Of a stretch of DNA of 64,000 nt, positions 26,586-35,072 are shown piece by piece. The notes under the pieces are model-generated. The model searched no databases. It had not been told where the DNA came from and saw only the letters and a list, made by a program, of their open reading frames with translations. Each line of letters starts with the position of its first letter. The first letter of the stretch is position 1. The DNA is from JAOUEA01 sp038249195 (GTDB lineage: Bacteria; Actinomycetota; UBA4738; HRBIN12), in the NCBI GenBank assembly GCA_038249195.1, contig JBBRWM010000008.1, positions 1 through 64,000 of the forward strand, read 5' to 3'. The position numbers were made by a program, and so were the translations under genes.

Positions 26586-26987
26586 TCACGACGGAGATGA
26601 AACCGTCCACCCGAGGCTTCTCGCCGCGTCGGCCATCCGCTCGTCGTAGGTGATGATCTTCGACAGATCCGCCCCCAATTGAACCGCAGACGCGAGGTGA
26701 ATGGCGTCGAGCGATCGGAGGTCCCGGGGGAGCATGCCGCCTGCTGCGTTCAAGACTCGATCGCTGACGCGAAGCAGGTCGACGCGGGTAAGGACCTCTC
26801 CTCCCCGCCGGACCGCGTCGGGTCCGAGGGGAAGGAGCGCTCTCGACACTTCGGTTCTGGCCAGTGCGCTCGAGACGAGTGGGCGCCTGCGCCGGATAGA
26901 GCGGCGGAGTGCGTCCGACTCCGGCTCCCGGACGGCCAGTTTCAGCAGCGCCGAAGAGTCCAGATAGATGGCTCGTTCACCGCTCAT
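26586..26987 (-). CDS. PIN-domain ribonuclease toxin (VapC family)
   Basis: A 133-residue PIN-domain protein. Acidic residues at family positions: IYLDSSALLKL (Asp near residue 9), RTEVSRALL (Glu near 46), LDAIHLASAV (Asp near 93) and ITYDERM (Asp near 114), which together bind Mg ions for RNA cleavage. It overlaps the upstream antitoxin gene by 11 bp, the usual order antitoxin then toxin. VapC toxins cut tRNA or rRNA when the antitoxin is lost. The target here is unknown. Confidence 0.92.
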   Translation of the reverse strand: MSGERAIYLDSSALLKLAVREPESDALRRSIRRRRPLVSSALARTEVSRALLPLGPDAVRRGGEVLTRVDLLRVSDRVLNAAGGMLPRDLRSLDAIHLASAVQLGADLSKIITYDERMADAARSLGWTVSSPS

Positions 26988-27252
26988 CGTCGCGGAGTCG
27001 ATCGAGGATCCTCGAGGGCGGTCCCTGGCCTTCCTCCAGAGGCAGTGGTTCGGGCAGGTCGTCGAGGTCGCGGCGGCTCGGGATCACGTCGCCGGTGGCC
27101 CTCAGCCTGTCGAGCGGACGTTCGTTGGGCACCGGAGAGAGAACCGCGACGGGTCGGCCTCGATCCGTGACCTCGATCGTCTCCCCAGCTTCGACGCGCC
27201 GAAGGAGTTCACTCGCCCGCTGTCTCAACTCGCGGATCCCGACCGATGCCAT
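26977..27252 (-). CDS. Phd/YefM-type (VapB) antitoxin
   Basis: A 91-residue antitoxin. The N-terminal half (ASVGIRELRQRASELLRRVEAGETIEVTDRGRPVAVLSPV) is a textbook Phd/YefM DNA-binding domain; the C-terminal half is acidic and proline-rich and would wrap the PIN toxin. The gene precedes and overlaps the toxin gene by 11 bp. Such antitoxins repress their own promoter, and an inverted repeat overlaps the start codon. Confidence 0.92.
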   Translation of the reverse strand: MASVGIRELRQRASELLRRVEAGETIEVTDRGRPVAVLSPVPNERPLDRLRATGDVIPSRRDLDDLPEPLPLEEGQGPPSRILDRLRDDER

Positions 27253-27270
27253 GTGTCACTTGTAGCACAT
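27251..27270 (-). promoter_or_regulatory. Candidate autoregulatory operator of the toxin-antitoxin operon
   Basis: A perfect inverted repeat ATGTG-N10-CACAT (arms 27251-27255 and 27266-27270) overlaps the antitoxin start codon. On the minus strand it reads ATGTGCTACAAGTGACACAT, with TACAAG able to act as a -10 element. Binding of the Phd-like antitoxin here would block transcription initiation. The arms are short, so the evidence is modest. Confidence 0.4.
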
Positions 27271-27324
27271 TCAGTATCTCGGCGTCGAGGGAAAGTCAAC
27301 GACACGGGAGCTGACAGCGCCTCG

Positions 27325-28086
27325 TCAGGAAGACGTGACCACCAACCGATAGCCCGCATCCAAGGTGTCCAGGTCGCGCAGCCCCTCATGACGGGCCGCC
27401 CAGGCCCCGCTCGCCAGATCGTCCGCAAGTCGGCGGAGTCCTCGTTCTCGTTCGCGCGCTCCGATCGAGGAGAATGTCGAGATGCCGGCTCGGACGTTTG
27501 GATCCAGATATGACTCCGGCCGTCGCCAGAACGCGGCCAAGAATCCGTCACGGCAGTCGTGCGGTACGCGGACCGGATGTACCGCCGCCCCGCCGAGCAC
27601 CGCGCCGACCGCCTCGATACGCATCAGGTGGGCAGCGTCCCAGTCGCCGATCTCGGGGAAGTACTCGGCCGTGAGCCAGAACGATCGTGCGACCTCGGGG
27701 TCGATGGTGAGGATCACCACGCGCCGCGCGACGCGCTTGAGTTCAGCCAGGCCGCGAGGTGGGTCTGACCAGTGATGGATGGTCAGCACGGCCAGGGCCG
27801 CGTCGAAGCTGTGACTCGTGAACGGCAGGTGCTCGGCGACCCCTTGAACGGCGGGGGAGGATCCGAGAGGCCGTTGGGCGATCATCACGCGTGACGGTTC
27901 GACGGCGACGACTCTGCGCTCCGTCGGTTCATACGAGCCCGTTCCTGCGCCCGCGTTCACGATGGACAGGGCGTCTCCCAAGGCTTCCTGGATGTGCGCT
28001 GAGATACGGGGATCGGCGCGGCGAGAATACCCATAGTTGATCCCGATCTCGTCGTAGGGGACGGTCGCTCGGGACATCCGAACCAT
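27325..28086 (-). CDS. Class I SAM-dependent methyltransferase
   Basis: A 253-residue methyltransferase of the Methyltransf_11 type. SAM motif I is ALSIVNAGAGTGSYEP near residue 38; VVAVEPSRVMI (motif II, acidic residue) and VQGVAEHLPFTSHSFDAALAVLTIHHW (motifs III-IV) follow. The start is ATG 28086, or ATG 28077 three codons later; the open frame continues upstream through the divergent gene and is not used. Divergent from the PLP decarboxylase. Substrate unknown; the IHHWSDPPRGLAEL region resembles small-molecule methyltransferases. Confidence 0.88.
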   Translation of the reverse strand: MVRMSRATVPYDEIGINYGYSRRADPRISAHIQEALGDALSIVNAGAGTGSYEPTERRVVAVEPSRVMIAQRPLGSSPAVQGVAEHLPFTSHSFDAALAVLTIHHWSDPPRGLAELKRVARRVVILTIDPEVARSFWLTAEYFPEIGDWDAAHLMRIEAVGAVLGGAAVHPVRVPHDCRDGFLAAFWRRPESYLDPNVRAGISTFSSIGARERERGLRRLADDLASGAWAARHEGLRDLDTLDAGYRLVVTSS

Positions 28087-28143
28087 GGTTTCACACCGAG
28101 CATGGCGGCGTTCGGCACGCCGGTGCGCGGTAGCCTGTCCGCC

Positions 28144-29397
28144 ATGCGTGAGTCCTCCGTCGACGAGCGAACGTGGTGGTCGCGGCCCGGTCTCGAGGTC
28201 CGGGACGGCCGGCTGAGGATCGCCGGTCGTGACGCAGAGACGCTTGCTCGGACGCACGGCACGCCCCTCTACGTGCACGACCTCGCGCGCGTCCGGGAGC
28301 AGGCGCGCGCCCTGCAGGGGGCGCTGGCCGGTGCCGGCGTGCGGGGTCGCGTTCGATTGGCCCTCAAGGCGCAGCGCGAACCCGAGCTCCTGCGGTTCGT
28401 GCGCGCGCTCGGCCCAGCCGGCTCCCCCGAGTCCGTGGCCATGGATGTGTGCTCGCCGGGCGAGGTCGATCGGGCGCTCCAGATGGGCTGGGAGCCGTCC
28501 GAGATCAGTTACACCGGAACGAACGTGTCCGAACGAGATCTGGCTAGGATCCTCGGCGCGGGCGTGCACGTGAACGCGGATCTGCTCTCGCAGCTGCGGC
28601 GTGTGGGGCGACGCGCGCCCGGCTCCACGGTCGGCATCCGCGTGGACCCGGGGATCGGCGCATCACGAGCGAACAGCGGCGAGACCCTCTATACGGGCTC
28701 GCGACCCACCAAGTTCGGCATCTTGCCGGATCAGCTGGACGAAGCCGTGGCGATCGCGCACGAGCACGACCTCTCGATCGACACCGTGCACGTCCACGTG
28801 GGCGACGGGTATCTCAGCGACGGCCTTGACGTCTTCGATGAGACGATGCGGCGGGTGGCCGTCATGGCGGAGGCGCTGCTGGAGGCGGGATGCCCGATCG
28901 AAGAGATCAACACCGGTGGCGGGCTCGGCGTGCCGCAGGCCCCGGGCGACACACCGCTCGACGTGGAGGCGTGGGCAGCCGTCCTCGCTCGGCGCCTGGG
29001 ATCCCTCGACGTCACGGTCTCCACGGAGCCGGGCGATTTTCTCGTGAAGGAGTGCGCGGTGCATCTCGCCGAGGTCGTCACCGTAGAGGACCGGGCGGGC
29101 TTCACGTTCGTCGGACTCGACACGGGATGGAACATCATGTGCGAGCGCTTCGTCTACAAGGGCCTGCTCGACCTGGTGCTCTGTCGCGCTGTCGACGCGG
29201 AACCCGTCGCAGCGGTCATCATGGCGGGCAACATCAACGAAGGCGACGACCTGTTCGCCGAGGACTATCCGTTCCCCGAGGTGCACGAGGGGGACATCGT
29301 GGCCGCGATGAACGTCGGGAGCTATAACGCCTCGATGACGTCCGAGCATTGCCTGCGTGAGCCCGCGGGCGCGATCTGCTTCGCGGACCGCATATGA
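28144..29397 (+). CDS. Fold-type III PLP decarboxylase, diaminopimelate decarboxylase-like
   Basis: A 417-residue protein of the LysA/ornithine decarboxylase family. The PLP lysine is in VRLALKAQREPELL (near residue 75), HVHVGDGY supplies the barrel His, NTGGGLGVP binds the PLP phosphate, and EPGDFLVKECAVHLAEVV precedes the C-terminal beta domain. The usual CESxD active-site loop is replaced by AGNINEGDDLF, which lacks the Cys, so the substrate may not be diaminopimelate. The start is ATG 28144 (MRESSVDERTWW). Its stop overlaps the next gene by 4 bp. Confidence 0.8.
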   Translation: MRESSVDERTWWSRPGLEVRDGRLRIAGRDAETLARTHGTPLYVHDLARVREQARALQGALAGAGVRGRVRLALKAQREPELLRFVRALGPAGSPESVAMDVCSPGEVDRALQMGWEPSEISYTGTNVSERDLARILGAGVHVNADLLSQLRRVGRRAPGSTVGIRVDPGIGASRANSGETLYTGSRPTKFGILPDQLDEAVAIAHEHDLSIDTVHVHVGDGYLSDGLDVFDETMRRVAVMAEALLEAGCPIEEINTGGGLGVPQAPGDTPLDVEAWAAVLARRLGSLDVTVSTEPGDFLVKECAVHLAEVVTVEDRAGFTFVGLDTGWNIMCERFVYKGLLDLVLCRAVDAEPVAAVIMAGNINEGDDLFAEDYPFPEVHEGDIVAAMNVGSYNASMTSEHCLREPAGAICFADRI

Positions 29398-30185
29398 GCG
29401 GCCATGCCTGGCGCCCGCCCGTGGCTTCGGAGTGGCTCACGGCGACGCAGCTCGAGGAAGGCATCACGCGGTTCACCGAGTCCCACGTCGACCCCATGCT
29501 CGAATCGAACGCGTGGCTCGTGCGCGGGCGCGACGCCGATCTCCTGGTGGACACCATGAACGGCATCGGGCCGCTGCGTGTGGCCGTGGACGATCGCACG
29601 GGGGGACGCCCCGTCGTGGCCGTGGTCACGCACGGCCACTTCGATCACGTGGGCGGCCTGCGGGAGTTCGATGACCGGCGGGGGCACGCGGCGGACGCCG
29701 ACGAGATCCGCTCCCCGTTCCCCATGCGCCTGCACGTCGATGACTACCCTGAGGGCACCGCCGAGATGTTCGCCTACTACGGGTTCCCGGTGCCCCGCAT
29801 GGCGGTGTCTGCCCTCCCCTCCGAGGACTTCGACGACGTCGGCTGGGCGAGTCCGGGCGCGGAGCTGACCGAGACGGTGGCCGATGGCGACGTCATCGAC
29901 CTCGGTGATCGCCGCTTCGAGGTGCTGCACGTCCCGGGCCACTCGGCGGGCTCGATCGCGCTGTGGGAACCGGAGGCGGGGCTCCTGTGCAGCGGGGACA
30001 CCCTCTACCTCGACGACCGGCTGTCCTGGGACGATCCCGCGGCGGGCGTGGCCTCGCTCCGTCGGCTCGCCGAGCTTCCGGTCCGCCGAGTGCTGCCGGG
30101 CCACGGCGGGTCGTTCTTCGCCGACCGGATGGCGCCGGCTATCGACGCCGAGCTCGCGCTCTTGGAGGGGTCCTCGCCGGGCTGA
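29394..30185 (+). CDS. Metallo-beta-lactamase-fold hydrolase
   Basis: A 263-residue MBL-fold protein. Zinc ligands: VVTHGHFDHVGGL (HxHxDH, near residue 80), VPGHSAGSIAL (His near 181), CSGDTLYLDD (Asp near 202) and LPGHGGSFF (His near 236). This pattern fits glyoxalase II-like hydrolases with two metals. ATGA overlap with the decarboxylase gene and co-directional with the amidohydrolase suggests a shared catabolic operon. Substrate (thioester, lactone or similar) not predictable. Confidence 0.9.
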   Translation: MSGHAWRPPVASEWLTATQLEEGITRFTESHVDPMLESNAWLVRGRDADLLVDTMNGIGPLRVAVDDRTGGRPVVAVVTHGHFDHVGGLREFDDRRGHAADADEIRSPFPMRLHVDDYPEGTAEMFAYYGFPVPRMAVSALPSEDFDDVGWASPGAELTETVADGDVIDLGDRRFEVLHVPGHSAGSIALWEPEAGLLCSGDTLYLDDRLSWDDPAAGVASLRRLAELPVRRVLPGHGGSFFADRMAPAIDAELALLEGSSPG

Positions 30186-30241
30186 GGCCGCGCCCTCGTG
30201 AGGGCTGCGCGTGTCTTCGTGCGGAAGCTATGCTCCGCGCC

Positions 30242-31483
30242 ATGCCCGAGGCCGAGTCCACCACCGTCGTCCTCGCCGGGCGCCTCGTCGACGTGGAGGC
30301 GGGCGAGGTGCTCGCCGATCGCGCGCTCGTGGTCAAGGGGGCCCGCATCGAGCGGATCCTGGGCCCCGGTGACGACGTCCCGCCCGCCGACCGCGAGATC
30401 GATCTGAGCGCGCACACGGTGATGCCAGGGCTCATGGATATGCACGCGCACATGATCGGCGAGATCGAGGGCAACGAGACCTACGCCGCGCTCGTGGTGC
30501 GCACGCCAGCGCAGGAGGCCCTCACCGGCGTTCGCAACGCCCGCGACACCGTGATGGCGGGGTTCACCACCGTGCGGGACGTGGGCACGTTCCGGGCGTT
30601 CGTGGACGTGGCCCTGCGCGACGCGATCGACGCCGGCTGGACGCCCGGTCCCCGGATGCGGTGCGCCGGCCCGTTCGTGACGTCGTCCGCGGGCGGCGGC
30701 GACGTGCCGGGACTCGCGGTGGACGTGGACGAACGCCTGCCGCGGGACCTCCGCTTCGGGGTGGCGAACTCGGTGGACGAGGTGCGCAAGGTGGTGCGCG
30801 AGATCCTGCACCGCGCCGACTTCATCAAGGTGATCGCCACGGGCGCCGTCCTGACAGAGGGCACGAACCCCGGCGCTCCCGAGTTCAGCGAGGCCGAGAT
30901 CCGCGCGGCGGTCGACGAGGCCGCTCTCTACGGGAGCTTCGTGGCCGCGCACGCGCACGGTGCCGAGGGCATCAAGCGCGCGGTGCGCGCGGGGGTGCGC
31001 TCGGTGGAGCACGGCTCGCTGATGGACGACGAGTGCATCGACCTCATGCTCGAGCACGGGACCTACCTGGTTGCCGACATCTACTGCGGCGATTGGATCG
31101 AGGAGATCGGTCGCGCGGAGGATTGGCCGGCCAGCAAGCTGCGCAAGAACGAGGAGACCACCGATGCGCAGCGCGAGGGCTTCACCAAGGCGGTGAAGGC
31201 CGGGGTGAAGGTGGCGTACGGCACCGACAGCGGGGTCTACCCGCATCGGTTCGTCGCGCGACAGTTCGCCTACATGGTGCGCCACGGGATGACGCCGATG
31301 CAGGCGATCCAGAGCGCGACGCTCGTCGGTGCCGAGCTGCTGAGCTGGGACGAGGTCGGATCGATAGCGCCCGGGCGGTTCGCGGACGTGGTGGCGGTGG
31401 CCGGTGACCCGATCGAGGACATCGCGCTGCTCGAGGACGTCGCCTTCGTCATGAAGGGCGGCGAGGTGCTCAAGGGCGCCTGA
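30242..31483 (+). CDS. Amidohydrolase, imidazolonepropionase/prolidase-like
   Basis: A 413-residue metal-dependent hydrolase of the amidohydrolase superfamily (subtype near Xaa-Pro dipeptidases of the Sgx9260/Cc2672 kind). Metal ligands: MDMHAHM (HxH, near residue 64), IKVIATG (Lys near 200, possibly carboxylated), AAHAHG (His), SVEHGSL (His) and AYGTDSG (Asp, near 330). The preferred start is ATG 30242 (MPEAESTTV) although ATG 30230 is in frame. Acts in the cytoplasm on a dipeptide, amide or cyclic amide; specificity unknown. Confidence 0.85.
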   Translation: MPEAESTTVVLAGRLVDVEAGEVLADRALVVKGARIERILGPGDDVPPADREIDLSAHTVMPGLMDMHAHMIGEIEGNETYAALVVRTPAQEALTGVRNARDTVMAGFTTVRDVGTFRAFVDVALRDAIDAGWTPGPRMRCAGPFVTSSAGGGDVPGLAVDVDERLPRDLRFGVANSVDEVRKVVREILHRADFIKVIATGAVLTEGTNPGAPEFSEAEIRAAVDEAALYGSFVAAHAHGAEGIKRAVRAGVRSVEHGSLMDDECIDLMLEHGTYLVADIYCGDWIEEIGRAEDWPASKLRKNEETTDAQREGFTKAVKAGVKVAYGTDSGVYPHRFVARQFAYMVRHGMTPMQAIQSATLVGAELLSWDEVGSIAPGRFADVVAVAGDPIEDIALLEDVAFVMKGGEVLKGA

Positions 31484-31511
31484 GACCGGGCCCGAAGCTA
31501 GACTGGGGGCC

Positions 31512-32843
31512 ATGACCGAGTACGTTGCCCTGTCCGGCGAGGAGATCGTTGCGCTCTCCAAGCGGCACACGCTGTACGACTGGCAGGCACAGGCGAAGGT
31601 GATGCCGCTGCCGGTCGAGCGGGCCGAGGGCGTCTACTTCTTCACCACGGACGGCACCCGCTACCTCGACTTCAACTCCCAGCTGATGGGCGTGAACATC
31701 GGGCACGGCGACAAGCGTGTGATCGACGCCGTTGCGAAGCAGGGCGAGACGCTTGCCTACATCTCCCCGTTCATGGCGTACGAGACGCGGGCGCGGCTGG
31801 GGCAGAAACTCGCCGAGCTGTGGCCCGGGCCCATGGAGAAGACCTTCTTCACGCTGGGCGGCGCCGAGTGCAACGAGAACGCGATCCGCATCGCGAAGGC
31901 GTTCACGGGGCGGCAGAAGGTGCTCGCGCGTTACCGGTCCTATCACGGCGCCACGTACGCCACGATCAACCTCTCGGGCGAACCTCGGCGGTGGGCGAAC
32001 GAGAACCCGCCGATGCCCGGCGTGGTCCGCGTGATGGAGCCCTACCACGGCACCCAGCGAGGCTTCGACGATGCGCAGACCGCGCTCGCGCTCCTCCGCG
32101 AGACGGTCGAGCTCGAGGGACCGGAGACGATCGCGGCCTTCATCCTCGAGACCGTGACCGGGACCAACGGCATCCTCATCCCGCCCGACGGCTATCTGCA
32201 GGGCGTGCGAGACCTGTGCACCGAGTTCGGCATCGTGATGATCGCCGACGAGGTCATGTGCGGCTTCGGGCGCACAGGGGCGTGGTTCGCCGTCGATCAC
32301 TGGAACGTCCAGCCCGACCTGATGTCGACGGCCAAGGGCCTCACGTCGTGCTACCTGCCCCTCGGCGCGCTCGCCATAGCACCGGAGATCGCGGAGCACT
32401 TCGACGAGCACGTGTTCTGGGGCGGTCTCACCTACAACTCGCATCCGCTCGGGTGCGCGGCGGCGCTCGCGACGATCCAGGTGATGCAGGCCGATGACCT
32501 CGTGGGCAACGCCGAGCGGCTCGGCGTGAAGATGCAACGCCACCACGCGAACCTCGCCGCCCGGCACCCGAGCATCGGCCGCTATCGCAACCTCGGGTTG
32601 TTCGGGATCTTGGAGCTCGTGAAGGACCGCGTGACGATGGAGCCGCTCAGCCCCTTCAACGTCTTGAACGACACGATGACCTCGATCAACCGTGGACTAC
32701 TGGATCGGGGCCTCTTCACCATGGTGCGAAGCAACGGGATCATGACGAACCCTCCACTGAGCATCACGGCCGAGCAACTCGACGAGGGGTTCGCCATCAT
32801 CGACGACGTGCTGGAGATAGCGGATCGCGCCGCCGAGGCCTAG
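31512..32843 (+). CDS. Class III PLP aminotransferase
   Basis: A 443-residue omega-aminotransferase. The PLP lysine lies in STAKGLTSCYLPLGAL near residue 277; IADEVMCGFGRTG (Asp contacting the PLP nitrogen) is near 243; YRSYHGATYATINLSG and FFTLGGAECNENAIRIAK are the cofactor phosphate region. The sequence resembles taurine:pyruvate or beta-alanine:pyruvate transaminases, which fits a catabolic role with the preceding decarboxylase and amidohydrolase. Substrate unproven. Convergent with the HxlR gene with a 3-bp gap. Confidence 0.92.
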   Translation: MTEYVALSGEEIVALSKRHTLYDWQAQAKVMPLPVERAEGVYFFTTDGTRYLDFNSQLMGVNIGHGDKRVIDAVAKQGETLAYISPFMAYETRARLGQKLAELWPGPMEKTFFTLGGAECNENAIRIAKAFTGRQKVLARYRSYHGATYATINLSGEPRRWANENPPMPGVVRVMEPYHGTQRGFDDAQTALALLRETVELEGPETIAAFILETVTGTNGILIPPDGYLQGVRDLCTEFGIVMIADEVMCGFGRTGAWFAVDHWNVQPDLMSTAKGLTSCYLPLGALAIAPEIAEHFDEHVFWGGLTYNSHPLGCAAALATIQVMQADDLVGNAERLGVKMQRHHANLAARHPSIGRYRNLGLFGILELVKDRVTMEPLSPFNVLNDTMTSINRGLLDRGLFTMVRSNGIMTNPPLSITAEQLDEGFAIIDDVLEIADRAAEA

Positions 32844-32846
32844 GGT

Positions 32847-33170
32847 TCAGGCGGGGGCGCCGGCCCAGCGCTCCGCCCATGCCGCCAGCTCCCCCATCAC
32901 CTTCGACAGATCGCGCCCGCGCCCGGTGAGGCCGTACGCGATCCGCACGGGTGTCTGCGGTGTCACGGTACGGGTCACGATCCCCGCCGCCTCGAGCTCC
33001 TTGAGACGATCCGAAAGCAGCGCGTCGGAGATGTTCGGGATGCCTGATCTCAGGTCGGAGAACCGAGTTGCGCCCGACAGCAGCACGCGGACGATCTGCG
33101 GATTCCATCGCTTCGCCACCAGGTCGGCGGCTTCTTGGAAGTGCGCACAGATCGGGGCTTCCTCGGGCAT
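32847..33170 (-). CDS. HxlR-family transcriptional regulator
   Basis: A 107-residue winged-helix regulator. Characteristic segments: CAHFQEAADLVAKRWNPQIVRVLL at the N-terminus and RFSDLRSGIPNISDALLSDRLKELEAAGIVTR (recognition helix ISDALLSDRLKEL). Cys8 is the only cysteine and sits where redox-sensing HxlR members (YodB, HypR) carry their reactive Cys. Ribosome binding site GGGAGG upstream. Divergent from yceI, with a palindrome in between, so it likely regulates yceI and itself. Confidence 0.92.
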   Translation of the reverse strand: MPEEAPICAHFQEAADLVAKRWNPQIVRVLLSGATRFSDLRSGIPNISDALLSDRLKELEAAGIVTRTVTPQTPVRIAYGLTGRGRDLSKVMGELAAWAERWAGAPA

Positions 33171-33222
33171 CGGCCTCCCATCCTAGCCGGGGGATCCGCC
33201 CCGGGTCGTTCCGACGTGCCTG

Positions 33223-33239
33223 ACTCTGGAATACAGAGT
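33223..33239. promoter_or_regulatory. Palindrome in the hxlR-yceI divergent promoter
   Basis: A perfect inverted repeat ACTCTG-GAATA-CAGAGT lies 53 bp upstream of the HxlR start and 71 bp upstream of the YceI start. HxlR dimers such as YodB bind repeats with ACT...AGT half-sites, so this is a good operator candidate controlling both genes. Confidence 0.55.
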
Positions 33240-33309
33240 ACCTAGGGTTTCGTTAGCACCCTTGAGAGCTGTCGCGAGGGGCGGCGGCCATCGCACGAAG
33301 GGGGAACTC

Positions 33310-33876
33310 ATGGCCGACCAAGTCCGCGAGATCGACGGGGTCTCGCTCCCACCCGCGGGGAAGTACGAGCTCGACCTCGCTCACACGCAGGTCGAGTTCG
33401 TGGCTCGCCACATGCTGACGCGGGTGCGCGGGCGGTTCGTGGAGTTCGAGGGATCCATCGTCGTCGGTGACGGCCCGCAGGACTCCAGCGTGGAGGTCGA
33501 GATCAAGACCGGGAGCGTGCAGACGAACCAGGAGCAGCGCGACGAGCACCTGAAGAGCCCCGACTTCTTCGAGGTGGACAAGTATCCGGTCATCGCGTTC
33601 AAGGGCACGGCCGTGCGCCACACGGGCGGGACCGCGTTCGAGCTCGACGGCGACCTCACGATCAAGGAGGTCACCAAGCCGGTCACCCTCACCGGTGAGT
33701 TCCTCGGCTGGGGTCAGAACCCGTACGGCAAGACGTTCTTCTCCGTGTCCGCCACGACCGAGGTAAACCGGGAGGACTGGGGTCTCACGTGGAACATGGC
33801 CGTGGAGACCGGCGGGTTCCTCGTGAGCAAGAAGATCACCCTCGATATCGAGGTCGAGGCGCTCCAGGTCGGCTGA
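33310..33876 (+). CDS. YceI-family lipocalin-like protein
   Basis: A 188-residue YceI/polyisoprenoid-binding fold protein. Signatures: GKYELDLAHTQVEFVARHMLTRVRGRF near residue 18, SSVEVEIKTGSVQTNQEQRDEHLKSPDFF in the middle and VTKPVTLTGEF downstream. YceI proteins bind long isoprenoids (quinones or their precursors) in a beta-barrel. No signal peptide here, so probably cytoplasmic. ATG 33310 has GGGGGA upstream. Divergent from the HxlR regulator, which often responds to electrophiles or quinones. Confidence 0.93.
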   Translation: MADQVREIDGVSLPPAGKYELDLAHTQVEFVARHMLTRVRGRFVEFEGSIVVGDGPQDSSVEVEIKTGSVQTNQEQRDEHLKSPDFFEVDKYPVIAFKGTAVRHTGGTAFELDGDLTIKEVTKPVTLTGEFLGWGQNPYGKTFFSVSATTEVNREDWGLTWNMAVETGGFLVSKKITLDIEVEALQVG

Positions 33877-33897
33877 GCAGATGGGCATCCACGGATG

Positions 33898-33927
33898 GGG
33901 CCGGCCAGCGGGCCGGCCCTGTTCGTT
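33898..33927. terminator. Strong hairpin between yceI and the convergent gene
   Basis: A perfect 9-bp GC stem GGGCCGGCC (33898-33906) / GGCCGGCCC (33911-33919) with a four-base loop is followed by TGTTCGTTT. It lies between two convergent genes (yceI ends at 33876; the minus gene ends at 33928), so it can terminate yceI transcription and possibly both. Confidence 0.7.
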
Positions 33928-34524
33928 TCACGGCTCCAACGGCCGGGGGCCGCTCGCCCCGGGTTCGTAGGCGGCGAGCTCGAAGAGGCCGTCGTAGCGC
34001 ACCACCACGTCGCCCGCGACCCACAGGTCCGCGCTCCATCCATCGGACGGCGACGTGAACGCCCACCGATCGGCTTCGAAGGTTCCCACGGGCGTCGCCA
34101 CCTCCTCGCGGCCCCGCAGCTCGTAGCGCTGCCGGACGTGCGTGGGCTCCAGCGTGACCAGCTCGAGGGAGACGACGTCGATCTCCGTGGTGCCCTCGAG
34201 CCGCCGGGCGGTGATCGCGTTCGTGGCGGGCGTGAAGTAGTCGAGGTGTGCCGTCGCTTCGAAGGGGATCTCGATCGGCAGCCGGTCCCGGTAGCCGACC
34301 AGGGCGGCGTCGCGCGCCTCGAGGAGGAGGTCGTGCGGTCCCGTGTCGATGCGCACGCGCGCGATCCGCCAGTCGCGGTCCACGGCGACATCCATCACCT
34401 CGGTGTGGTCGGTGACGATCTCGCTGAAGTACCGCCAGCCCATCGGCCCCGGGGCGCACCGGAACGCCTCGGTCCCAGCGGGCCTTCCGTCGTCTCCCAA
34501 CACGTCGTAGCGTCCGGTCGGCAT
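33928..34524 (-). CDS. Uncharacterised beta-rich protein (putative glycolipid-binding type)
   Basis: A 198-residue protein without signal peptide or membrane helices. It alternates beta strands and Arg/Asp-rich turns (GWRYFSEIVTDHTEVMDVAVDRDWRIARVRID; EIDVVSLELVTLEP; TFEADRWAF). The plan recalls single-domain lipid-binding or DUF3108/glycolipid-binding folds, but there is no diagnostic motif. Divergent from the DUF6328 gene. Confidence 0.65.
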   Translation of the reverse strand: MPTGRYDVLGDDGRPAGTEAFRCAPGPMGWRYFSEIVTDHTEVMDVAVDRDWRIARVRIDTGPHDLLLEARDAALVGYRDRLPIEIPFEATAHLDYFTPATNAITARRLEGTTEIDVVSLELVTLEPTHVRQRYELRGREEVATPVGTFEADRWAFTSPSDGWSADLWVAGDVVVRYDGLFELAAYEPGASGPRPLEP

Positions 34525-34577
34525 CTGCGCGCAGACTATCGGCGCCGTCCGCGAACCATGGGATAGGGTGCGGAGCG

Positions 34578-35045
34578 ATGGCCGATCAGCCGCCTCCGGC
34601 AGACTCGCGGGAGCGCCAGAACCGAGAGCTCCTCGAGGTTCTGAACGAGCTACGCATCGTGCTGCCCGGCGCGCTCATGCTCTTCTCGTTCCTCCTTTCC
34701 CTGCCGTTCTCCTCGCGGTTCGACGAGATCAGTGGCCTCGAAACCGTCACCTACTTCGTGGCGTTCCTCTCAAGCGGAGCCGCGGCGATCTTCCTGATGA
34801 CGCCGACCGCGTATCACCGGCTGCGCTGGCGCCGGCCGGACAAGGAGCCGCTCCTGCGCGTGACGAACCGGCTGTCCCTGGCGGGCATCGCGTGCCTCGC
34901 GGTCGCGATCGTGGCGGTGGTGGGTCTCGTCGTGGACCTCGTCGTCTCCCAGTCGGCTGGGGTGATCGTCTCCGTGGCGGCCGGCTGCCTGATCGCCGCC
35001 CTTTGGTTCGGCCTGCCGCTGGAGCGCACGGCGCGCGGGGGCTGA
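34578..35045 (+). CDS. DUF6328 membrane protein
   Basis: A 155-residue protein with four membrane helices. The opening RERQNRELLEVLNELRIVLPGALMLFSFLLSLPFSSRF, followed by a helix pair and TPTAYHRLRWRRPDKEPLLR, matches DUF6328, a family common in actinobacteria. No enzymatic residue pattern is evident. Function unknown. Confidence 0.8.
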   Translation: MADQPPPADSRERQNRELLEVLNELRIVLPGALMLFSFLLSLPFSSRFDEISGLETVTYFVAFLSSGAAAIFLMTPTAYHRLRWRRPDKEPLLRVTNRLSLAGIACLAVAIVAVVGLVVDLVVSQSAGVIVSVAAGCLIAALWFGLPLERTARGG

Positions 35046-35072
35046 GCGCGTCCGCCCGCTAGCATCAGGGCC

